A DNA stretch of 8,033 nt. Source: Akkermansiaceae bacterium (lineage in GTDB: Bacteria > Verrucomicrobiota > Verrucomicrobiia > Verrucomicrobiales > Akkermansiaceae). Each line of letters opens with the position of its first letter. The stretch's first letter is position 1. The stretch lies in assembly GCA_023300205.1 (NCBI GenBank), contig JALZVD010000184.1, forward strand, positions 1-8,033, in the 5' to 3' direction. The position numbers and the translations under genes are program-made. The notes beneath the pieces are model-generated. The model made no database searches and was not told the DNA's origin. It saw only the letters and a program-made list of their open reading frames with translations. Below, in pieces: positions 1-6,348 of this stretch.

Positions 1-722
1 CCACGAAGCCATTTAGTGCAGACGCAGCCTCAGTCTGGGTAGTCTCCGGTGAGAAGAAACTACGTTTACCTCGTCTCGATCCCGCTTACGATGCACCTTT
101 CGGATCTGTTTGGCCACGTGGTTTCCGCGAGATCGTCACCGAGCGTAGTTTGTTAAACTGCCATGGTACCTTCTATGAGATTCCACGGACTAACTCAGGA
201 GGGCGCTATCGTATGAAGCCGATCAGTACGCATGGCAAGCGTATCACGGATTTCGCCGCATGGCGTGGTTTATTAGCGCTCACTGGAGTCCGAGACGATG
301 CCCCTGTGTCCACTCGCTTGGTGCGTAATGCAGAGGGTGCGGCGCTTTGGTTAGGCGAGACTGATGACATCTGGCAAATGGGAGAGCCTCGCGGTTATGG
401 TGGTCCTTGGCTAGACACAGAAGTCAAAGCGGACACTCCCTCTGACCCATACCTGATGTATGGCTATGATGAGAAAGTGTTAGAAATTTCACATGATTTC
501 AAAAAGGGGGTAACCTTTCATGTTGAAGTCGATTTTCTAGCTGATGACACATGGTCTACTTACCAGACATTCACTGTTCCTGCAGGGGAGACATTCACGC
601 ACACGTTTCCTGTAGGTTACCGTGCACACTGGGTGCGCTTGACAACAGATACGGCAGCGACCGTTAGCGCACAGTTTAAATATGGACCAGGCAGCCAGCC
701 TGCTAAAGCTATTGACGAATAA
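1..722 (+). CDS. Conserved protein of unknown function, C-terminal part (5' end outside window)
   Basis: The reading frame is open from base 3 to the TAA at 720-722, giving 239 visible residues. The first internal ATG is not the true start, because coding sequence of the same character continues upstream to the window edge. Visible features are a GGRYRMKPISTHG segment, a following FAAWRGLLALTG segment, a tryptophan-rich stretch (WLGETDDIWQMGEPRGYGGP), and a C-terminal part rich in alternating Thr/Val/Phe that reads as beta-strands. From memory, this resembles a family of large, probably extracytoplasmic proteins in planctomycetes and verrucomicrobia that are usually annotated as hypothetical. 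I cannot name a function. The beta-rich character and the neighbouring sulfatase and esterase make a role linked to carbohydrate plausible, but this is inference. The gene ends 25 bases before the sigma factor gene, so read-through is possible. Confidence 0.7.
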   Translation, partial: TKPFSADAASVWVVSGEKKLRLPRLDPAYDAPFGSVWPRGFREIVTERSLLNCHGTFYEIPRTNSGGRYRMKPISTHGKRITDFAAWRGLLALTGVRDDAPVSTRLVRNAEGAALWLGETDDIWQMGEPRGYGGPWLDTEVKADTPSDPYLMYGYDEKVLEISHDFKKGVTFHVEVDFLADDTWSTYQTFTVPAGETFTHTFPVGYRAHWVRLTTDTAATVSAQFKYGPGSQPAKAIDE

Positions 723-747
723 TTAAATCATATTTCATTTAAGAATA

Positions 748-1311
748 ATGAAGTCTCTTCACGACAGAGCCCTGATGACTAAGGCTCAGCATGGCGATCT
801 GGACGCATTCACCGAGATGGTGAAACGGTATCAGGGAAACGTGCGTGCCTGCCTAGCTGTGCGTCTCACGGATAGCCACGAAGCGGAAGATTTAGCGCAG
901 GAAGCCTTCATTATAGCCTACAGAAAACGGAAGGAATTCGATGTTGAAAAAGCATTTGGTCCATGGGTTAGAACGATCGCTCTTAACTTACTTCGAAACT
1001 ATTGGCGTAAGCATAAAGCAACATCGATCGGAGGTGCAGCTGAGCTGGATATATTGATGAATAAGCATATCGAGCTTAATTACTCGGCCGATAATGAAAG
1101 TGAACGTTTAAAGGCATTAAAACGCTGTCTCACTAAGTTAGACGAATCTATGAGGATGCTTTTGAGGCTTCGTTATTATGAGCAAAAATCCATTCAAGAG
1201 ATGAAGAAGGCAATGAATGTCAACCACTCGACAGCGACGATGCGATTACATCGTTTGAGAGAAGTTCTCCATAAGTGTATCAAACATCAAACCGATAGTT
1301 TAGAAGTATGA
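748..1311 (+). CDS. ECF-type sigma-70 family RNA polymerase sigma factor
   Basis: This 187-residue protein should direct RNA polymerase to alternative promoters. Region 2 spans about residues 14-90, with the core-binding signature HEAEDLAQEAF (44-54) and the FGPWVRTIALNLLRNYWR segment (70-87) typical of region 2.3-2.4. Region 4 spans about 117-177, ending in a helix-turn-helix read as SIQEMKKAMNVNHSTATMRLHRLRE, which would contact the -35 element. Length and layout fit ECF factors, and the style matches the Rhodopirellula/Verrucomicrobium sigma subfamily as I remember it. The ATG at 748 is the first in frame after the previous gene and keeps the N-terminal helix; ATG 775 is a possible alternative. 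No Shine-Dalgarno sequence is visible. The TGA overlaps the next gene's ATG in ATGA (1308-1311), implying translational coupling with its likely anti-sigma partner. The regulon is unknown; the downstream sulfatase and esterase genes are candidates by position only. Confidence 0.93.
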   Translation: MKSLHDRALMTKAQHGDLDAFTEMVKRYQGNVRACLAVRLTDSHEAEDLAQEAFIIAYRKRKEFDVEKAFGPWVRTIALNLLRNYWRKHKATSIGGAAELDILMNKHIELNYSADNESERLKALKRCLTKLDESMRMLLRLRYYEQKSIQEMKKAMNVNHSTATMRLHRLREVLHKCIKHQTDSLEV

Positions 1312-2870
1312 AAGAGGAACACAACGAACTTATTGCTGGCTATCTTGCAGATGAAAATATTTCTGAAGATTTATTAACCGCGTGTCGAGAAGATCCTGAA
1401 GTTATAGAGGTTCTAGTCGCTCTGAAGACAATTGACCGATTACTCTTTCTTCAGGCTGATGATGAAGGAGCGGATGTATTTGCCTCTGAGGTGAGTCAAC
1501 GTCTAGTCTCTGACAGAGGTGAAGAATTTAGTAGCGGAGTGCGCAAGCGGTTAGAAAATCAGAAACGTAGTCGTATTGTATGGAGCATGATCTTAGCAAC
1601 CGCCGCATGTTTTGTACTTTCATTTCTCTTATTACATCATGCGCCTGATCTTGGAACTGTGACTGCTACTAGAGATGCTATCTGGGACGACTCAGAAAAA
1701 CAAACTGGCGATCATTTAACCAAGGGGATTCTAAAGCTTAATCATGGTTACTCAGAGATTACTTTAAGAAATGGTGTCACTATGGTATTGGAGGCACCTG
1801 TTGAAATCGAAATCCAATCAATTGATAGGATTCATCTTTTGCAGGGTAGTCTAGTGGCAAACGTCCCCGAAGTAGCGATTGGTTTCACCGTCCTGACACC
1901 TAACTCTGAGGTGATTGATCTGGGTACTGAATTTGGTATATCAGTAGACCTCACGGGGGCTTCGGAAGTGCATGTTCTGGAGGGAGAAGTTAAAGCGCGT
2001 CCGCTTAATGGGAAGGATTTCACCCATCTCATTACCAATGAAGCGATGGCATTTAAGGAAAAGATACTCCCTTCTAGGATGAGGAGCCAGCCTGAGAAGT
2101 ACCTGCGTTCTTTACCTGGTAGGTCATCTGAGAACCCGCAATACCTCCACTGGTCTTGCGATCAGGGTAGTGATGAACTTACTTGTGATGGGACGGGTAT
2201 AAATGGTCAATTTTTCCCAGGAAAACTCAAGACTCTGAAGGGTGGTAAGCTACCTGAATATAAGAATGGTCAGTTTGGTGAATCACTCTATTTCAATGGG
2301 GATAGCTCTTACGTTGAGACGGACTTTTCAGGTATCGGAGGTAAGGCACCTAGGACAGTTGCGTTCTGGGCTAAAGTGCCTAAAGATTTCAATAGGCATA
2401 ATGGTTACGGAATGTTGGGCTGGGGGCTTACTTTAGAAAAAGGAGCTGCTTGGCAAATCTCACCAAACCCTAATGAAAAAGAAGGTCCACTAGGTAGATT
2501 GCGCATAGGGACATTTGAAGCTCCTGTGATAGGCTCTACGGATTTAAGGGATAATAGTTGGCACCATATTGCTGTTGTGATGTATGGTGGAGATAGTGCG
2601 AATTCATCCACCCATATTCTTCTCTATGTAGATGGTAAACTGGAATCAACTTCCGCGAAAGCCGTCACGTCCATAGATACCCAGTTAGAGCATCCCGAGT
2701 CACGATCACTGATGATGGGCCGTAATTTAGGTTTTAAAGCAGATTCTCAGAGAGTGCGGGACAGGTTCTTCAAAGGCTGGTTGGATGAGATATACGTCTT
2801 TGATACAGCATTAGAGCAGAAGCAGATCCAAAGCTTAATGGAATCTAACCAGTGGGGAAGTAGCAAGTAG
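1308..2870 (+). CDS. FecR-domain membrane protein with C-terminal LamG domain, probable anti-sigma factor/sensor
   Basis: The protein has 520 residues. Residues 1-88 are acidic and helical with no signal peptide, as expected of a cytoplasmic anti-sigma region. A basic patch (KRLENQKRSR, 80-89) precedes one membrane helix at about 90-110. Residues about 115-232 form a FecR domain, with the recognisable strands LRNGVTMVLEAPVEIEI, TPNSEVIDLGTEFGI and VHVLEGEVKA. Residues about 280-510 form a LamG/concanavalin A-like domain: GESLYFNGDSSYVE, then RTVAFWAKVP, then SWHHIAVVMYGG, then ILLYVDGKLES, ending in GWLDEIYVFDTAL. The domain order places FecR and LamG outside the inner membrane. In classical systems FecR relays a signal from a TonB-dependent receptor to a sigma factor; here no receptor gene is seen, and the lectin-like domain may itself be the sensor (inference). 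The start overlaps the sigma stop by 4 bases. Ligand and sigma binding are untested. Confidence 0.88.
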   Translation: MKEEHNELIAGYLADENISEDLLTACREDPEVIEVLVALKTIDRLLFLQADDEGADVFASEVSQRLVSDRGEEFSSGVRKRLENQKRSRIVWSMILATAACFVLSFLLLHHAPDLGTVTATRDAIWDDSEKQTGDHLTKGILKLNHGYSEITLRNGVTMVLEAPVEIEIQSIDRIHLLQGSLVANVPEVAIGFTVLTPNSEVIDLGTEFGISVDLTGASEVHVLEGEVKARPLNGKDFTHLITNEAMAFKEKILPSRMRSQPEKYLRSLPGRSSENPQYLHWSCDQGSDELTCDGTGINGQFFPGKLKTLKGGKLPEYKNGQFGESLYFNGDSSYVETDFSGIGGKAPRTVAFWAKVPKDFNRHNGYGMLGWGLTLEKGAAWQISPNPNEKEGPLGRLRIGTFEAPVIGSTDLRDNSWHHIAVVMYGGDSANSSTHILLYVDGKLESTSAKAVTSIDTQLEHPESRSLMMGRNLGFKADSQRVRDRFFKGWLDEIYVFDTALEQKQIQSLMESNQWGSSK

Positions 2871-2892
2871 CGTTGATTTTATGTAAAGATGT

Positions 2893-2921
2893 CGATGGTC
2901 GTCTCTGGCAACTATCGTTTT
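2893..2921 (+). terminator. Weak intrinsic terminator candidate after the FecR-LamG gene
   Basis: CGATGGT (2893-2899) can pair with ACTATCG (2911-2917), giving six Watson-Crick pairs and one G-U pair around an 11-base loop, followed directly by TTTT (2918-2921). It lies 22 bases after the stop of the sigma/FecR unit, the right place for a terminator. The stem is short, only moderately GC-rich, and the T-run is only four bases, so termination would be inefficient at best. Confidence 0.33.
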
Positions 2922-2965
2922 GAAATGTAAGGTCTTGCCCACTGTGTAGAAAAAACATTTCAAAA
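2918..2965. repeat. Perfect 11-bp inverted repeat with 26-base spacer
   Basis: TTTTGAAATGT at 2918-2928 is exactly mirrored by its reverse complement ACATTTCAAAA at 2955-2965. The arms are AT-rich and no T-run follows on either strand, so this is not a standard terminator. Its left arm overlaps the T-run of the weak terminator candidate, so the two structures would compete in RNA. It could be a regulator-binding palindrome, an RNA hairpin or a deletion scar; the sequence does not decide among these. Confidence 0.5.
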
Positions 2966-3021
2966 AGAGGTGTCACTTCTGAGCCACGTAACTATTTTAT
3001 TAGTAGTGCTCAATTGTTATG

Positions 3022-3050
3022 TTATGTATGCCATAGCCACAAAGTATAAT
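3022..3050 (+). promoter_or_regulatory. Possible promoter -10 (TATAAT) ahead of the pseudogene and sulfatase
   Basis: A perfect TATAAT lies at 3045-3050. At a 17-base spacing the -35 position holds TTATGT (3022-3027), a poor match, so only the -10 element is convincing. Transcription would begin about at the pseudogene ATG (3056) and could continue into the sulfatase gene, giving it a leader of roughly 380 bases. In an AT-rich stretch such a hexamer can occur by chance. Confidence 0.22.
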
Positions 3051-3055
3051 AATTT

Positions 3056-3417
3056 ATGAAAGGTACTAAAGATGTTGAGAATAGAGGAGTGAGTCGCCGA
3101 CAGTTTATCGGCCATACAGGGGGAGTTGCGCACCTAGCAAAGACAACCATTATAAACGGGTCTACTGGGGTCCTTATCGGACGCTCTATAGCCGTAACAT
3201 CAATAATCTCTTCATGGCGGGTCGGAATATTAGTGTGAGTATAACCGGGCATGGGCCCGTACGTGTGATGAAGACGTGCGGTATGATGGGTGAGGTGGTA
3301 GGTAAATCTGCTGCTATATGTATCAAAGAAAAAACTTCACCACGAGGAGTTTACAAAACGCACTTAGCAAAATTACAAGTACTGATGAAACAACCTGGGT
3401 CTGAGCGTACGAGTTAA
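3056..3417 (+). pseudogene. Remnant of a secreted FAD-dependent oxidoreductase, internal deletion and frameshift
   Basis: Two fragments in different frames make up this region. From ATG 3056 the frame reads a Tat-like N-terminus with SRRQFIGHTGG (residues 13-23) followed by VAHLAKTTIING. Its hydrophobic part is interrupted by His and Lys, suggesting decay. The matching C-terminus lies in another frame at 3163-3417: YWGPYRTLYSRNINNLFMAG, then GRNISVS, then VRVMKTCGMMGEVVG, ending at TAA 3415-3417. That is the C-terminal cofactor-binding end of the FAD_oxidored-type family (established family pattern). The several hundred residues expected between, including the GxGxxG Rossmann nucleotide-binding motif, are absent, so neither fragment can be a working enzyme. 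The junction lies at about 3150-3163. The N-terminal piece could come from a different Tat-exported protein. It ends 17 bases before the sulfatase start. In PVC bacteria such oxidoreductases often sit beside sulfatases, which supports the reading. Confidence 0.8.
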
Positions 3418-3434
3418 TTGATTTCACCAAAGAC

Positions 3435-5036
3435 ATGAGAAATAGACTTATAAAGATGGTTGTTATGGCACTGGGCATTGTCGTTTTTCAATCACAGCTG
3501 GTATCTGCCGCAGAAGACACTCGGCCTAACATCATCGTGATCATGACCGATGATATGGGTTACTCGGATTTGGGCTGTTATGGTAGCGAGATTCAAACTC
3601 CTAATCTGGATGGGCTGGCGAAAGAGGGCGTTCGTTTTTCTCAGTTTTATAACACTAGTCGCTGCTCGCCTACACGGAGTAGTTTGATGACGGGGTTATA
3701 TTCGCATCAAGCAGGTATGGGGCTACTGACGAGGGATGAAGGGGTGCAAAATCCTGGCTTCCGAGGTAGGCTGATGGAGCGTTGTGTTACGATTGCCGAG
3801 GTGCTTCGAGCCAAAGGATACCGGAATATCATCACTGGTAAATGGCACATGGGCGATGCCAAGAGGGAGTGGTTGCCGCTGGCGCGAGGTTTTGATCGCT
3901 TCTATGGATGCCCGCAGGGGGGAGGCTTCTTTTTCCGACCGTCAACATGGAAACAAGAGCGATTTATAGTCAGGGGAAATGATATTATTTATGATAAAGA
4001 TACTGATCCGCCTAGAGGCTGGTACACCACAGATGCATTTACTGATGAGGGTATCAAGTATGTCGAGGAAGCCGTAGAGGCGAAGAAGCCCTTCTTCTGG
4101 TATCTTGCTCACAATGCACCTCATTTCCCTCTTCAAGCAAAAGAAGCAGACATTGCCAAATATCGCGGCAAGTACATGGTGGGGTGGGACGAAATTCGTA
4201 AAGACAGATACAAGAAATTAATTGAACTCGGTTTGATTGATAAGGCGTGGGAACTCAGTAAGCGTGGTGCGGGTATTCCAGCTTGGGATACTCTATCCGA
4301 TAAGCAAAAAAAAGAGCAGGACGAACGTATGGCGATCTATGCGGCGATGATTGATTGTGTCGATCAGAACGTGGGTAAAATCGTAATGTCATTGAAGGAG
4401 TTGGGTGTCTATGAAAATACGCTGATTGTCTTCCTTCATGATAACGGTGGTCAGTCTGGCCCAGCCCTTATGGGTAGTAATAATGGCAAGGGTGCGCCTG
4501 GTACAGCGGAGTCTGAGGTCTACTACGGAACGTGCTGGGCCAACGTCTCCGACACCCCATTCCGCGAGTATAAGAACTTTGTTCACGAAGGAGGCACGTC
4601 GACTCCACTGATCGCGCATTGGCCTAAAGGTATTGATGTTAACATGGGTGGTAAGATTGCCATAGAACCAGCTCATTTGATTGATCTGATGACGACTTTC
4701 GTCGATATCTCTGGTGCGACATATCCTGAGACTTTCAAGGGACATGAGATCATTCCTATGGAGGGGAAAAGCCTACTTCCTATTTTACAGGGTAAGCCGT
4801 TCACGCGTGATGCTCCGATTTTTTTTGAGCATCAGGGAAATAGAGGAGCGCGACAAGGAAAGTGGAAGCTAGTCGCCCTCAAAGGAAAGTCTTGGGAGTT
4901 GTATGATATGGAAGCTGACCGGACTGAACTGAATAATCTTGCCAAACAGATGCCTAAAAGGGTAAAAAAAATATCAATGCTCTATGATGCATGGGCAGAG
5001 CGGGCTTTTGTGAAGAGAGCTATGAGACAGAAATAA
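3435..5036 (+). CDS. Secreted S1-family sulfatase (arylsulfatase-type)
   Basis: This 533-residue enzyme should hydrolyse sulfate esters, probably on a sulfated glycan. A signal peptide is visible: a basic start, a hydrophobic core at about 8-18, and a VSA-A cleavage site near 25-26. The catalytic signature CSPTR with RSSLMTG lies at 77-87; Cys77 would be converted to formylglycine. Metal ligands and active-site residues are visible as DD (39-40), GKWHMG (135-140, Lys136 and His138), His226 in AHNAPH, and HDN (335-337, Asp336 and Asn337). Lys380 in PFREYKNFVHEGG is the usual late substrate-side lysine. Length and order are complete for family S1; REYKNFVHEGG followed by TPLIAHWP resembles Pseudomonas-type arylsulfatases. 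Substrate cannot be read from sequence. No Shine-Dalgarno precedes the ATG. The downstream esterase gene starts 10 bases after its stop, implying a shared transcript. The required formylglycine-generating enzyme is not in the window. Confidence 0.95.
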   Translation: MRNRLIKMVVMALGIVVFQSQLVSAAEDTRPNIIVIMTDDMGYSDLGCYGSEIQTPNLDGLAKEGVRFSQFYNTSRCSPTRSSLMTGLYSHQAGMGLLTRDEGVQNPGFRGRLMERCVTIAEVLRAKGYRNIITGKWHMGDAKREWLPLARGFDRFYGCPQGGGFFFRPSTWKQERFIVRGNDIIYDKDTDPPRGWYTTDAFTDEGIKYVEEAVEAKKPFFWYLAHNAPHFPLQAKEADIAKYRGKYMVGWDEIRKDRYKKLIELGLIDKAWELSKRGAGIPAWDTLSDKQKKEQDERMAIYAAMIDCVDQNVGKIVMSLKELGVYENTLIVFLHDNGGQSGPALMGSNNGKGAPGTAESEVYYGTCWANVSDTPFREYKNFVHEGGTSTPLIAHWPKGIDVNMGGKIAIEPAHLIDLMTTFVDISGATYPETFKGHEIIPMEGKSLLPILQGKPFTRDAPIFFEHQGNRGARQGKWKLVALKGKSWELYDMEADRTELNNLAKQMPKRVKKISMLYDAWAERAFVKRAMRQK

Positions 5037-5046
5037 AACATTCATT

Positions 5047-5991
5047 ATGAACCAACAAAATATGATCAAACGACTCATCATCATCCTCAGTCTTTTCTGT
5101 ATCAGTAGTGCTTCGGCAAAAGAGAAGCCCAGCAGGGAGCAAGTGATGCGAGGGGCTGAGAAGATGGCGGATACTTATAAGCTGAACTATCCGAATGTTC
5201 GCTCTGAAAGGTTGATTTACAAGTCGGTGAAGTTGGCAGACGGGACTAGTGTTGAGCTGGACTTGCATCTTGAGCGCCCTATGGGTGATGGGCCTTTTCC
5301 GGTTGTGTTTTATGTGCATGGGGGAGGCTGGGGTGCTGGTAGTAAGTCGCAGTTTACGCATCAGTCCTTTGAGCTGGCTAATCATGGGATAGCGGGTGTG
5401 CGGATGACTTATAGGTTAAGGGGGAAGGGTGTGAAATTTCCTGAGGCGATGAGTGATGTGATGGATTCGATTGATTTTATTCGTAAGCGTGCAGATGAGT
5501 TGAATCTTGATTTTAGCAAGGTGGGATTGGCTGGCGGGTCCGCTGGTGGTCATCTGTCTGCGATAGCTGCGCAGTTGACGCCGGAGTGTGTTTGTTATGA
5601 CGGATTTAACGGGCTTTTCGATGTGATCGAGAGGAATGGGAGTAAATTTGGGGGAGGAGATTATACTGGTAAGATTAAAAAAGAGAAGATGAAGGCGTCT
5701 GCTTTCTTTATGATCAAGAAGACTCCTCCGGATACTTTTCTTTATCATGGGACAAAGGATACTACGATTGTGATTAAGCAGTCGCATCGTTTTGCTGAGG
5801 CTATACGTAAGAGGGGTGGAGAAGCTGAGGTTTTGGTTTATGAGGGGGCTACTCATTCATTTTTCAATAAGGACCCTTATCGTAAGGTGACTACTCAGGC
5901 GATGTTGGATCATGTTTCTTTTGTGTTTGGGCTGAGTAAAAAGAAGCCAGTGGTGTCGGACTATATTATTTCTGGAGCGAAGAAAAAATAG
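5047..5991 (+). CDS. Secreted alpha/beta-hydrolase, esterase-like
   Basis: This 314-residue protein belongs to the alpha/beta-hydrolase fold with hormone-sensitive-lipase/BD-FAE-like features. A signal peptide runs to about residue 24 (hydrophobic IIILSLFCI, then SASA before KEK). The oxyanion motif HGGGW is at 91-95. The nucleophile elbow is GGSAGG with Ser165, the acid is probably Asp238 (YHGTKDTT) and the base His270 (GATHSFF), so the triad is complete. It should cleave carboxyl esters, for instance acetyl or feruloyl groups on polysaccharide, which fits pairing with the sulfatase 10 bases upstream; the exact substrate is unknown. ATG 5047 gives the full signal peptide; Met6 (5062) is an alternative. 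The 5' end (to about 5100) is C-rich on this strand, whereas from about 5150 codons strongly prefer G or T at third positions, like the downstream feo genes. No terminator is visible after the stop. Confidence 0.9.
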   Translation: MNQQNMIKRLIIILSLFCISSASAKEKPSREQVMRGAEKMADTYKLNYPNVRSERLIYKSVKLADGTSVELDLHLERPMGDGPFPVVFYVHGGGWGAGSKSQFTHQSFELANHGIAGVRMTYRLRGKGVKFPEAMSDVMDSIDFIRKRADELNLDFSKVGLAGGSAGGHLSAIAAQLTPECVCYDGFNGLFDVIERNGSKFGGGDYTGKIKKEKMKASAFFMIKKTPPDTFLYHGTKDTTIVIKQSHRFAEAIRKRGGEAEVLVYEGATHSFFNKDPYRKVTTQAMLDHVSFVFGLSKKKPVVSDYIISGAKKK

Positions 5992-6043
5992 GTGCTTTCA
6001 CTAGATTTGAGCAGAAAGAGGGTAGAAAAGAGGAAATCAGTTA

Positions 6044-6071
6044 TTGCAAATGATTCTCAGTAGTGTTTAGT
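6044..6071 (+). promoter_or_regulatory. Candidate feoAB promoter overlapping the Fur box
   Basis: TTGCAA (6044-6049, four of six against TTGACA) and TTTAGT (6066-6071, four of six against TATAAT) are separated by 16 bases. Transcription would start near 6078, leaving a leader of about ten bases before ATG 6089. The Fur-box candidate lies within it, as expected for iron repression. The elements are imperfect and the class of housekeeping promoter in this organism is assumed. Confidence 0.35.
6046..6064. promoter_or_regulatory. Candidate Fur box upstream of feoA
   Basis: GCAAATGATTCTCAGTAGT matches the 19-base Fur consensus GATAATGATAATCATTATC at 12 positions, including the central AATGAT and TCA blocks. 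It lies 24 bases before the feoA ATG and inside a plausible promoter, so iron-loaded Fur binding would block transcription of the ferrous iron uptake genes. Position beside feoAB makes it more credible than the score alone. No Fur gene is in the window. Confidence 0.5.
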
Positions 6072-6088
6072 GAGTGAGTAACGAGATA

Positions 6089-6313
6089 ATGGCTACCGAA
6101 ACACAGACCTTAACAAAAGCAGCAGCTGGCAATACATGGCGTATTTGTGAGTTTGATGGTGATGGGTGTAAGCAGTTGCGTAACATGGGTTTCTGCGAGG
6201 AGCTTAAGGTGCGGAAACTTTCTAATGGGCGTAATATTATCTGTGTGACTTGTGGGACTAAGTTAGTTCTGAACCGTAAATTAGCAGATCAGGTGTTGGT
6301 TTGTCCTGCTTAG
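6089..6313 (+). CDS. feoA: FeoA domain protein, cysteine-rich variant
   Basis: This 74-residue SH3-like protein is expected to bind the cytoplasmic side of FeoB and modulate ferrous iron uptake. The FeoA pattern is seen as LRNMGFCEELKVRKLSNGR, followed by a central strand, GTKLVLNRKLADQVLV and the end; the size is standard. It has six cysteines (20, 27, 36, 52, 55, 72), including a CVTC pair, whereas textbook FeoA proteins are not cysteine-rich; a metal- or redox-related role is possible but unproven. Start choice: ATG 6089 is preferred over the in-frame GTG at 6074 (79 residues), because GTG would lie before the predicted transcription start. No strong Shine-Dalgarno is present. The feoB gene follows 35 bases after the stop, so the two form an operon, probably Fur-regulated. 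Confidence 0.88.
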   Translation: MATETQTLTKAAAGNTWRICEFDGDGCKQLRNMGFCEELKVRKLSNGRNIICVTCGTKLVLNRKLADQVLVCPA

Positions 6314-6348
6314 CGTTGAAGCTGACATAAACTTAAAATGATGATGTT

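Noticed and set aside
2871..3055. Possible small RNA or riboswitch in the 185-base gap
   Set aside because: Apart from the hairpin and inverted repeat already listed, I recognised no known riboswitch core or conserved RNA motif.
3022..3252. Minus-strand 76-codon frame over the pseudogene
   Set aside because: The + strand here carries clear oxidoreductase remnants; the antisense product has no recognisable features.
3056..3417. Programmed frameshift joining the two oxidoreductase fragments into a functional small protein
   Set aside because: The joined product would still lack the FAD-binding core, and I saw no slippery heptamer followed by an obvious structure at the junction. Deletion is simpler.
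4389..4745. Minus-strand 118-codon frame opposite the sulfatase
   Set aside because: It overlaps conserved sulfatase active-site sequence and encodes nothing recognisable; an antisense shadow.
5020..5856. Long minus-strand open frames (5020-5385 and 5416-5856) opposite the esterase gene
   Set aside because: They lie opposite a gene with a complete catalytic triad; the strong G/T bias of the coding strand removes stop codons from the antisense strand. The translations show no recognisable domain.
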